Assembly: GCA_001599975.1 (NCBI GenBank)
Contig: BCIO01000003.1
Span: 682,001-746,000 of the forward strand
Length of the DNA stretch: 64,000 bases
Direction of reading: 5' to 3'
Source: Cystobasidiopsis lactophilus
Lineage: Eukaryota > Basidiomycota > Agaricostilbomycetes > Agaricostilbales > Chionosphaeraceae
The notes below the pieces were generated by a model. It worked only from the letters and a program-made list of their open reading frames with translations, had not been told where the DNA came from and made no database searches. This document shows, piece after piece, positions 55,448 through 64,000 of the stretch (positions are counted from its first letter, which is position 1; every line of letters starts with the position of its first letter). A program made the translations under genes and the position numbers.

Positions 55448-56897
55448 ATGACGACTATACCAGCAGCTCTGCGCATCGCGGCGGCGTCCATTGGCCTCTA
55501 CGACATGTGCGTCCAGTTCTGCCGGGCGCGAGCGTGGAATCGAGCTGACAGACCAGAACAATACTCAGGCTCATCACATTTCCAGCAGAAATGCGCTATT
55601 ATAGTCGACAGGCCGGTAGAAAGACTCTGAGTCCCGTTCTGCCGCTCTTTGTGCTCTGTCGATATCTGGGGGCTGCCACCTTAATCACGACCCTGGTCGG
55701 CTTCTTCGGTTCATTCTCGCCGACAGCGTGTAGCCACTTCTTCTACGTCCCGCCGGTCTTGCGTGTGCTTCTAGATGAAGCAGTGAAAGGCGTCCTTATT
55801 TGGCGGACATGGGCCGTGAGCCGAAAATCGAAAGCCGTCCTCATCGGTCTCATCTTGCTCGGAGTGGTACGTCCTAGCAAACAGCGTCTCCCGACAGTAA
55901 ACACTTACCGGTGATCAGGCTACCGCTGCGGTCGATGCCATGTCGATCGGTTTTGAACAACCGCAGACTGACAAGGGCAAGACCAACTGCTACTCTGCTG
56001 CCAACCCGGCGCACAATTACAAATGGACATTCTGTTAGTCTTACAGATCACCACACCTATTCCTGATTAAAAATTCAAACGATCATCGGCAGACGTCTCT
56101 AATCTGGCGTTCGACCTGGCAGTGACCGTCATCACGGTTTACTGCCTGTACAAAAGTGCCAACGGTGTTTGGCAACCCTTCACTAAGATCATGCTCAAAG
56201 ATGGCCTGTGCGTTATAGCCTACTATCCTTTATCAGGTGCTCAAGAAAGTGCAGAGTCTATTTTGTTTTGCTTTTGGCCGTCAACCTCCTCAACACGATC
56301 TTCCTCCTGCAAAGCAACCTGGCTTACAGGAGTTTGTTTCAATCTCTGGGTGTGGCGGCCCTCATGATTCTCTCTCAGCGGATCAGTCCGTCGTTTTGCT
56401 TTCGAGAGTCTGCATTAATAGGGCTCATCAGTCAAAACAGTCATCTCACTCCAAGAAACCGTCGTAAAGGTCAGGACAGAGTCGGAAGGGTCGCGTTCGC
56501 GCCTGTCGTCTGTGGTCAGCTGGACCAGCCGGAAGATGTCGACTGTCAGCTTGCCCCGGGCCAGCTTCGACTTTGGAGTGCGGCGGCAAAGCCAGGATGC
56601 GGGAGCCGGTCTACCAGGGCCAGGCAGCATACCGTCATCGCGACGAGGTTCTTTTATGAGCTTCAATCACGGCCACGCTCGGAGAGTGTCGTTGGCCACC
56701 ATTCCGGGCGGCGTTCCCCTGCCGTCACAGAAGGCTAGTCCTTCATCCATCCTTTTGGGCGAAAGTTCTGTGCTGACCATGGGTTGCAGGAAGAGGAGGA
56801 CGATCATGCCAATGAAAGCCATGACGAAGAGGCCGAGGTGGCGCGTCCGCCCAGGTTGACCCGACACGCCAGCTTCGCCGAGGACACGAAGCCGTAG
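55448..56897 (+). CDS. DUF6533-like multi-pass membrane protein, copy C
   Basis: Distant paralog of the genes at 469 and 2861. Exon 1: MTTIPAALRIAAASIGLYD. Exon 2 (acceptor AATACTCAG): MLITFPAEMRYYSRQAGR, LSPVLPLFVLCRYLGAATL, VLIWRTWAVSRKSKAV. Later ATAAVDAMSIGFEQPQTDKG, AHNYKWTF, NLAFDLAVTVITVYCLYKSA, LLAVNLLNTIFLLQSNLAYR. The segment VISLQETVVKVRTESEG aligns with VFSLQETTLML of copies A and B. The cytosolic tail is much longer than theirs (SSVVSWTSRKMSTVSLPRAS, RRGSFMSFNHGHARRVSLAT) and a last exon gives EEEDDHANESHDEEAEVARP and ends FAEDTKP. The last intron's donor is uncertain. Function unknown. Confidence 0.7.
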
Positions 56898-57285
56898 GGC
56901 CCGACGAGGTTCGTTCCCTTCCCTTCTGCTTTCAGTCACCTCCATCTGAACACCTTCAAGTCTTGTAGGCCGAGGGTCAGTGAGCAGACCTTAATTTGAC
57001 TAAGCTCGGGGCCGCCCTCCACGTAGCATGCAGCAGCAAGCTACTGTACATAATAGCATGCAATACCAGGCATTTCCGTCCAACGAGATACCATGAACCA
57101 TGAGCCTGTACTCTTGGCAGCACGAAGTGCCAGCGCGAACTTGAAGCGCAGCGGCTGCTCTTGTCCCTGTTGCCTACGCCAGCGCTACATATTGTTCACT
57201 TCTGCTAACTATAGAGCAACGAGCCCGGTCCTAAGCCCCGGACTTCACGTCGCTCGCTCTGAGTACCTCTGCGCAATCTTCGAAG

Positions 57286-58584
57286 ATGCAGTTTCCCGTC
57301 GAGATTTGGGCCGAATGCATTTCCTACGTGGGCATGACCGACTGGCGGGCTCTGGAGGGCATTAGGTGCCGCAAGCTACACGCGCTTCTGAACGCAAAGC
57401 TCTATCGCTCGGTCGCCATCTCGTTCGACGCTGAAACCGCCAAGTTGAAGCACCTCCTGCGGACCCTCAGAGCGGCCAAAGACTGGCAGCCTGGTGCCCT
57501 TATCAAGAACGTCAGCGCCACGAAGGTTCCTCCACCCAGGGACTTCTTCGCGCTGGGCCATGAAGAGAATTTTCGCCCGGTCCTCCAGCTCATCAAACTC
57601 TGCCCGGCACTGGAGCGATTGGATGTGTTCGGGATGTCACCCGCTAGCATCGTGGACTTGACCAAGGCAGGTCATTGGGCTTTAAGTCAGGCACTCCAGA
57701 CCGAAGTTTGACAGCATTCGCTTCCACAGTGCTTTGTCGGGCGTGGGACAACTGCCGGAACGCAGTCGCTGGTCGGCTTGACAGTTCATGGCGACAAAAT
57801 CTGCCCGGCCTTCGATATTGCATTGCTATACCCGCTCATCCGTGCACTTCCCAACCTTCAAAAGCTGGAGCTGGAGTTCTGCCACCACCAGGAAGGTGTC
57901 GCGTTTGGCGGCACCAGCCCGCTGCTAGCGCTTCGGTCCCTTCGGCTGGTGGATATTCTGGGAGGAGAGGACGTATATGCGCTGCAGCTCCCCATCTTGA
58001 GCAACCCGGTCCAGATGCCGGCATTGGACAGCCTGACCGTCGCGGACAGCACGATCGAAGACATTCAAGTGTTGCTGCGACACTACGGCCAGCAGCTCGT
58101 CAATCTTCAGCTGGGCACGCTCGACGAGCATGACTCCAGCGAAGCGTTCACGCTCGACCTCTTCGCGCCCGGCGAACCCCTGGACCTCTCAAACTGCACC
58201 CGCCTCGAGCACCTCGTCATCCAAGACGTGACGTTCGACTCCGACGAAGAGGAGTTGACTGTCTTCTTGGACGGCTTGCCACCGACTCTCAAAGCGCTGA
58301 TCATGGATTCGAACGACGACAACTTGTTCTATGAAGATGTCGACGAACACACCCTGCACTTCCGGATGTTCACCTCGAAGCTGAAATCGCCAGATTTTCT
58401 GCCTCTGCTCAAGCGCTTGTCGCTCCATTCGCGGTACGGTGGCTCGACAGACCATCCCGTCGAAGGGCGGCCCCATCTCGCTTTTACGTTTGGCTACGTG
58501 GACAAATACGCCGACAAGTATCTCGCACCCTATGGACCAGGAGGGCTGCCATGGCCGGGGATGATCGAAGCTTTGTCTTCGTGA
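57286..58584 (+). CDS. F-box-like/LRR protein, tandem family copy 2
   Basis: Two exons. Exon 1: MQFPVEIWAECISYVGMTDW, RALEGIRCRKLHALLNAKLY, LKHLLRTLRAAKDWQ, VLQLIKLCPALERLDVFG. The intron after GTGGACTTGACCAAG starts with GC (GCAGGT) at 57667 and ends CCACAG at 57729, at the same position and phase as in copy 1. Exon 2: CFVGRGTTAGTQSLVGLTVH, LIRALPNLQKLELEFCHHQ, LLALRSLRLVDILGG, QLVNLQLGTLDEHDSSEAF, LDLSNCTRLEHLVIQDVTFD, ending PWPGMIEALSS. Identity to copy 1 is highest in the F-box-like part, which suggests the LRR part diversifies faster, as expected for ligase substrate receptors. Confidence 0.8.
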
Positions 58585-58994
58585 AAGGTGGCGAGGGGCG
58601 AGTTGTGGCGACCACTGGGAAGTCGGTGAGCGGCGGTTCCCCACGTCTCGCCTGGGTATCTGCTAAACTGCACACCCCTCAGCCGATCAGACACAGTCTA
58701 TCTGGCTGGATGAGAGTAGATTGCAGCCAAAGGGAGGCTTATGTGGCGTGCTGTTCCCGCTTTGGACTCTGTGGTGATCCGAGGAAACGATGACCACTGC
58801 CCGTCTTCTCGTCTGGTTGACCAACTCTTGTAGCATCAGAAAAGGGGCTGCTTACAGCTGCCGACTGTACACAATACCACCGCTTGTGTGGACGCCGTCG
58901 ATCCAGAAACAAACAAACACCACCCTGCGCTCTCTTACGGGCGTCCATCTCGCGCGCACGCCGCTCCTCTACCCTCCCCATATAGTCAGACAGG

Positions 58995-60672
58995 ATGGCC
59001 TCGCGTGAAGGCATCAAGCTCCCCCTAGAGCTGTGGTCGTCCATTCTCCAGCAAGTTGCCCCCGCCGACTTTGGCGCGCTCGAGGGCTTGCGCTGCCGGG
59101 CCTTACACCAGGCCATCAACAGGAGGATCTACAACAGGATCGAGGTCGTGCTCTCGGAGGAATTCAAGAAGCTGCCCTCGCTGTTGCGCGCCGTCGCCGC
59201 CAACTCGACTCTGGTCTCCTATATCAAGCAGCTCGTCCTGGTCGCCGCTGGCCCCTCCAGGCGCACCTCGACCGGCCCTGCACCATACAGCATCAGCGAT
59301 GCACTGCCCTTGCTTCAACTGTGCACCTCGCTCGAGCGCCTCGAGATCCTGGACTTGCCACCTCGCGCCGTCGAAGAGCTGGACAGCGTGCGTGCCCCCG
59401 CTCTCGTTCTTCCCTGTGCGTCTTGCTCAGTTACACACCATCTTGCTTGGCGCAGTACTTCTTGAGCCCATCCAGCGCCAGTCTCCGGAGCTTCAAGGTT
59501 CAGAACGGGACAGAGAAGCGCGCCGTGACCCAGAGGATCCAGCTCTCGCGCCTGCAGTCGCACCTCTCTCGCCTACCCAAGTTGGAAGAGTTCGAATTGG
59601 AGTGGGCCGTCAGCAGCGGAGCGGAGCGCTTTCTGGGCCCGACGCCTTTGCCCACCCTGCGCTCGTGCAGCTTGATCAACCTGCAGTCGCCGTCCCTCCT
59701 TGGCCACTGCACTGATCTCCCAGCACTGACACACCTCACTCTCGCCGAGATCCTGTCCAGCCACTACAAGGTGTTGCTGTCTCACTACGGCCCTCAACTT
59801 CACAGCCTCCAGGTCGGCACGCTTGTCAAGGTGCCCGGCTGCCGCCCTTTTGACGTGGAAGACTTCTTCAAGGGCCACCCCCTCAACATGGCTGCCTGCA
59901 CCAAGCTCCGCAGGCTCAGCATCCAAGACATAGACCTGCGCACCGGCGATGTGCGCGAGCTGCTCGAGTCCATGCCCACCACCCTCGAGCGCCTCGTCAT
60001 CGAGACCATGCAGGAGGAGAAGCACGGCGTCGACAACAAGAGCTCACTCTACCAGCACGTGGCCTGCTCGCTCGGGTCGCCCGCTGTGCTCCCGAACCTC
60101 CAGCACCTCGAGTTTGGCTGGTTCAAGCGCGTTCCGTCTCTCTATACCCTCCCGCACCGTCCGGACCTGCTCTTCATCTTCGGAGCAACACCAAATCTCC
60201 AGGGACCGCTGCCAAGAAGCCCGACGTCCGCCCCAATGCTCTACCTCAAGGTGTGACGCGTCCGTGCCTTCAACTGCGGCGATTACTCACTCCCTTGGCA
60301 GACGCAGAAGGCAGAGCTCCTACAGAAACGCCCCAATATCACGACAGGTAGGCAACGATTTGCCTTGATGGTGGCGTATCCTCAAAGTTGATAAGGCATC
60401 GCAGCCGAATACAAAGCTCTGCTGGATGAAGCGTGGGCGGCACTGCCCGCCCCCGACAAGCTCCCTTATACGACCATGGCTACCGAGGCGTTGCGCGAAT
60501 GTCAGTTTTTCCGTTCGCTTGCTTCCGTCGTTAGCCGTCTTCTCAACCAAAGGCGCGCGCAGACTCGCAGCAGGTCCAGCTTCGTGCTGAGAAAGGAAGG
60601 CAATACCTGGAGGCCGAGCGAGCTCGACTTCAAGCCTCGATCAATAGCTGGCACCGCGAAAGATCAGCCTAA
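58995..60672 (+). CDS. F-box-like/LRR protein copy 3, apparently fused to an HMG box
   Basis: Exon 1: MASREGIKLPLELWSSILQQ, ALEGLRCRALHQAINRRIYN, PLLQLCTSLERLEILDLP. An ordinary GT intron follows GAGCTGGACAGC. Exon 2: YFLSPSSASLRSFKVQNGTE, RLPKLEEFELEWAVSSGAER, VLLSHYGPQLHSLQVGTLVK, ending like the other copies with RPDLLFIFGATPNLQG. Instead of a stop, the frame runs on into PLPRSPTSAPMLYLK. Splicing at CTCAAG|GTGTGA avoids the stop at 60254-60256 and adds TQKAELLQKRPNITT, AEYKALLDEAWAALPAPDKL, PYTTMATEALREYSQQVQLR, ending SINSWHRERSA at 60672. This last part has the HMG-box pattern (P-x-S-A-x-M-L-Y-L, W, D-K-x-P-Y). If correct, a putative ubiquitin-ligase receptor carries a DNA-binding module; two genes with overlapping ends cannot be excluded. 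Confidence 0.65.
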
Positions 60673-60788
60673 ATTGGCTCGCATTCGCGTCGCCTCCCCC
60701 ATTTGTGGGGAGACCCCTCTCCACCCTGTCCTCTGTCCTCTCTGTCTCTCTCTGTTCCCACCTACGACCTCTCTTTCTCAACTATAGC

Positions 60789-61248
60789 ATGGCACTTCCC
60801 GAACCTCCCAAGACTGCGACCGGCCGATTCACGCTTTCAGCGGTAGTGGACGTCAATGGGGCGGACAAGGTCGAACGGTTCAAGGAGGCCTTCAAGCCTG
60901 TCTTGCTTCGGGCAAGAACTGATGCCGAACCAGGAACTGTTCGCTCTTGCTTCCTTTGCGGATGCCTTGCCTGCAATCTCATGCGATTCGTCGTTCAGTT
61001 GTCTTACTACATCGAGCAGCACACCGAGATCCCCACCAGATTCGTTTTCTTTGAGGTCTACAAAGGCAAGCCATGTGCGCTCATACAGAGCTGGGCGAAT
61101 GTCTAATGGAAGCCGGATAGCAGATGCCGAAGCTTTCCACGCGCATTGCAACGCGGAGCCTTTTCAGACTCTCACCAGGATCAATCAGGAGGAAGGACTG
61201 TACAGTGAAAAGGGGATCAACCTCTTTGGATACTATGACACCATCTAA
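60789..61248 (+). CDS. ABM-domain (antibiotic biosynthesis monooxygenase-like) protein
   Basis: About 110 residues, one alpha-beta barrel unit. Exon 1: MALPEPPKTATGRFTLSAVV, DKVERFKEAFKPVLLRARTD, AEPGT. Exon 2: LSYYIEQHTEIPTRFVFFEV, YK. Exon 3: DAEAFHAHCNAEPFQTLTRI, ending INLFGYYDTI. The FFEVYKDAEAFHAH join is the conserved core of the ABM family, and it requires an intron that starts GCAAGC at 61066 and ends AGCAG at 61123, a GC-AG intron with a perfect AAAG|GC donor. The family includes quinone and anthrone oxygenases and heme-degrading enzymes; there is no basis here to pick one. Confidence 0.8.
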
Positions 61249-61264
61249 AGTGATCTAAATTATT

Positions 61265-63271
61265 CTAAGGTTGCATGGTGAATCCGCTCGTCAATGCGGC
61301 CCTGGAACCGTATGCCAGTGACTTGTCCCACTTGGGATGCTCCAACCGGCTCTGGTACCCCAATGCGCAGTGCGAGTAGTACACGCGCGGTAGACTGGCA
61401 AAGTAAGAATCGAACTGAGGCGCCAGCGCCTGCACAAACGTCGCCACCTCCCCGCCAGCGACAAAGGTGTCCGGGAAGAGGCTTTTGAAAGGTTGCGTGC
61501 AGACCTCCCCGACGCATGTCTTCATAACCAGGACTAAGGCGTCCAATCTTGTGGCGAGCTTTTGCAAATGTGGCGAAAGGATGGCATGAGTGTCGTCGCC
61601 ACGCAGGTCCAAGGCAGCGAAGGGTCCTGCCTCATTCAGAGGCGCCAACAGATTGTTGATCTGATGAGGGTCTTTAGTCAGGTCGTACAGCTCGCGTTCG
61701 CCAGTGCACTGCAGAAGCAGCTCAGCGAAAGGGACGTTGGAGGTGACTGGCACAAAATTCCGCCACAACTTACCCAGACTGAGTAGACATAGGTCAAGTT
61801 TGTGTCTTTGAGCTCTTCGTGTACCCTGACTGAGCGGTACGTGGTGTTTGTGAGGAAGGCTTTGGGCGTGTAAATTCCTTCCGCTCCCGACAGCGTCCAG
61901 TACTCGACCAAATTGAGGGAATTTGAGACAAGTGGCTGCTCGTGCAAAGGAATGGGCTGTCCATCTATTGCGTAGTCGGCTTTCGCACCGGCCAGATCCA
62001 AAATGGTGGCGGAGAGATCGACGATGCTGTGTGAGTCGACCGAATTGATTCTGCCTCTGGGAATATCTGGTCCTCTGATCACCAGTGGGATCTTGATGTC
62101 TTCTTCCAGATTCAATGTTTTGCTAGGATGTCGCCGGTGCGTCCCAAAAGCAAATCCGTTGTCAGACGTGAAGACAAAAACAGTGTTGTCCAGTTGGCCC
62201 GCCCGTGCGACTTTTTCGAAGACTTCCTCCACCATCTCATCCACCGCTTGCAGACTCCGCACCCTCCCTCGGAACCACTCATCAAAGTAGGCTTCCACGG
62301 TGGCATTGAAAGGCGGGAGTTTTGCCACCCAGGACACGCCGCCTGATTGGTTCCAGCTGGCCTTCCTTTCGGCTTGATCGTTACTGAATAGGTTAGCGTG
62401 ACGCCAGTGGGCAGCTGGGATGTGGACCGCTTGGGACTGAACGTCTGTTGGGATCGAGTCGATCCCTGCACCGATAAATTAGCAAATTGCGTGGACAGCA
62501 GTCAAAAATGACAAACAGCCATGACAAGCGATTGGGGCCAGGCCCAAGAAGAACGGCCGGCTCTCTGCCAGCGCCTGGTCCAGCTGCCGAAGACCCCTCT
62601 CCTTGACCGCATCTGTTGAATACGTCCCAACCTCTGGTTGCTCGGCGACACCATTCGTACAGAACGCTGGCTTCCAGTAGGAGTACGTATAAGGGTCGAC
62701 GAGGAAGGCACTGTCATTCCACCCGGGCACCGGTAGAGGGGCGCAGTTATCGATGGTGTGCTGCCACCACACCATTTGAGCATCATCCTTGAGGCGTTCC
62801 TCAAGACAGTACCTGGTTCATGTACTTTCCGGTATAATAGGTGTTGTATCCCGCTTGTTGCAGGAAGTCAGGCAGCGCATGGCCATTGTAGCCGTACTGG
62901 CGCAAAGAAGCGCTGAGTCCAAACGTCGCCTTCTGTTTGGTTCAGAAAGCACACACTTTTTCGTAAATTGTGTAACCACCCCAAGGTGCGTCCGTACTCG
63001 TCACATTGTGGTTGTGGCCGAATTGGCTTCGCAGCAGCGAGGTTCGACTAGGACAGCACACGGACACGGGCGCGAAGAAATTTTCCCATGATGTCCCTTC
63101 CTTGACTAGGTGCTTGAAGACGCTGGGCATATAGCGCTCTGTCACCGTATCGAGGCTCTGGTCGTCAGTCAGGATGAGGACAATGTTGGGCTTCGCTGCA
63201 GCAGCTTGGGCAGTCCGTGGCGTTTTAAAGCAGCATAGAACACAGAACACTTGGAATATCAAGGACAGCAT
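61265..63271 (-). CDS. Secreted sulfatase (arylsulfatase type)
   Basis: Formylglycine-dependent sulfate ester hydrolase. A hydrophobic N-terminus (MLSLIFQVFCVLCCFKTPR) is followed by KPNIVLILTDDQSLDTVTE with the metal Asp pair, then the active-site motif VCCPSRTSLLRSQFGHN (C-x-P-S-R; the first Cys would become formylglycine). Then LPDFLQQAGYNTYYTGKYMN, DAQMVWWQHTIDNCAPLPVP, KERGLRQLDQALAESRPFFL, VFVFTSDNGFAFGTHRRHPS (the second metal site), IPLVIRGPDIPRGRINSVDS, and the C-terminal CTGERELYDLTKDPHQINNL. It ends LTSGFTMQP. Seven or more introns. An ATG upstream at 63325 is possible but would bury the signal peptide. Tail-to-tail with the ABM gene, only 16 bp apart. The natural substrate is unknown. 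Confidence 0.88.
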
Positions 63272-63383
63272 ATATTGTGTTGAGAGCCAGTCGCTGCTCG
63301 CAGTCAACCCTTTTCGAGCTCGCAATCCTTGCTGACCCGAACGGGATCCGTTAATTTAACCCCAAATCTCTACCCGCAGCGCT

Positions 63384-64000
63384 TCACCAAGCCTGGAAGG
63401 CAGGTCGTAAGCATAACAGGTCGGACAAGGACAAGAGGCTTACTGTGTATCCACCGCTGACCAAGCTGAAGACGAACGCAGTCAGAACATGAAGGTGTCT
63501 GGTGTGAATTGGACTTACATGTCTGACCCTGCAAAATTTCCAAGGTGGTCAATTGAATCAGAACACATGATCAGCAGAAATCCATACCAGTGCAGAAAGT
63601 GCTCGCTGAGTTGTCGGGATCAGTCGTTGGAACATGAAAAAACAAACGACGAGCTCACCATCGGAAGCCAGCCAGGCGATGGCACCGCGCATCTCTGTAG
63701 ACTTTCCGATTCTGTTCATCGGAGACAGGCCACTCCATTTTGCGAGTGTCTCGGGCTGCGTGTTGAGCAAAGCGGCGCTCATTCTGGAGCGAAGAAACGT
63801 AAGACAGACCGCAACATGGAAGCCATGCTGACTACCTACTTGGACCAAAAATGGCCGGGAGACTGCAACAACCGCGTCAAAAAGGAAGATCAACACAGAG
63901 CACACAAGCCCTTACTAGCGAGTTGACCCGGATTTGCAGTGGTGCAAGTTCACACGCCATAGATCGAGCAAGGGCTAGCACACTCGCTTTACTCGTGTTG
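63384..64000 (-). CDS. Short-chain dehydrogenase/reductase, 3' part, runs off window
   Basis: Only the C-terminal end is visible. From the window edge inward, coding-like segments give SAALLNTQPETLAKWSGLSP, MNRIGKSTEMRGAIAWLASD, then after two introns GSD and ILVSGGYTV, the usual end of classical SDRs (R-I-G-x-x-x-E-x-x-G-A-x-x-W-L-A-S-D, then V-x-G-G-Y-T-V). A further 21 residues follow before the stop at 63384. The Rossmann and catalytic Tyr-Lys regions lie beyond position 64000 or in exons I could not place. Exon borders upstream of 63800 are uncertain. Confidence 0.62.

Noticed and set aside
1-64000. Transposons, LTR or virus-like elements, CRISPR arrays, tRNA or rRNA genes
   Set aside because: Looked for reverse transcriptase, integrase and transposase motifs, direct terminal repeats and cloverleaf-type sequence by eye; none found. 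A tRNA could be missed by eye.

Overview
The window is nuclear DNA of a filamentous-type or yeast basidiomycete fungus. About thirty protein genes lie on both strands, with short spacers and many 45-80 nt spliceosomal introns (GTRNGT donors, CTNAY-like branch sites). The families present are fungal or basidiomycete-like: DUF6533-like seven-helix proteins, S/T-rich single-pass surface proteins, F-box/LRR families, Nas2, Vip1-type RRM, YAP180 and Vma3. GC content is moderate to high. I do not name a genus. I saw no rRNA or tRNA gene, transposon, virus-like element or CRISPR array. Exon models were built by hand from splice signals, reading frame and known family sequences, so the ends of short exons are predictions.

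Left part (0.5-16 kb): two tandem DUF6533-like membrane proteins; two paralogous receptor-like surface proteins on the minus strand, the first apparently decayed and the second intact with a PPxY tail motif; the V-ATPase proteolipid VMA3, split into about 17 exons including a 4-nt microexon; an ABM/Dabb-like protein; an intronless F-box/LRR gene; and two paralogous four-helix membrane proteins.

Middle (16-38 kb): mostly housekeeping genes. ISA1 (Fe-S assembly), a universal-stress-family protein, two convergent nucleotidyltransferase-like genes, NAS2 (proteasome chaperone), an AP180/ANTH clathrin adaptor, a secreted sedolisin protease, a class II aldolase/adducin-type protein, a Vip1-type RRM protein, a RhoGAP, a secreted cysteine-rich EF-hand protein and a DUF1772-like membrane protein.

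38.8-47 kb holds the most cluster-like group: an aminoglycoside-phosphotransferase-like kinase fused to an AttH/CrtC-like (DUF7064/7065-type) domain, a Baeyer-Villiger-type flavin monooxygenase, and a 4CL-type acyl-CoA ligase with a C-terminal SKL peroxisomal signal. Together they could oxidise, activate and send a lipophilic substrate to peroxisomes.

Right part (47-64 kb): a RING/TRAF-zinc-finger protein, a GST, an O6-alkylguanine-DNA alkyltransferase, a large disordered protein, three paralogous F-box-like/LRR genes with a third DUF6533-like gene between them, an ABM-domain protein, a secreted sulfatase, and the 3' part of a short-chain dehydrogenase running off the window. The third F-box-like gene appears to read through by splicing into an HMG box. 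Several introns here use GC donors.
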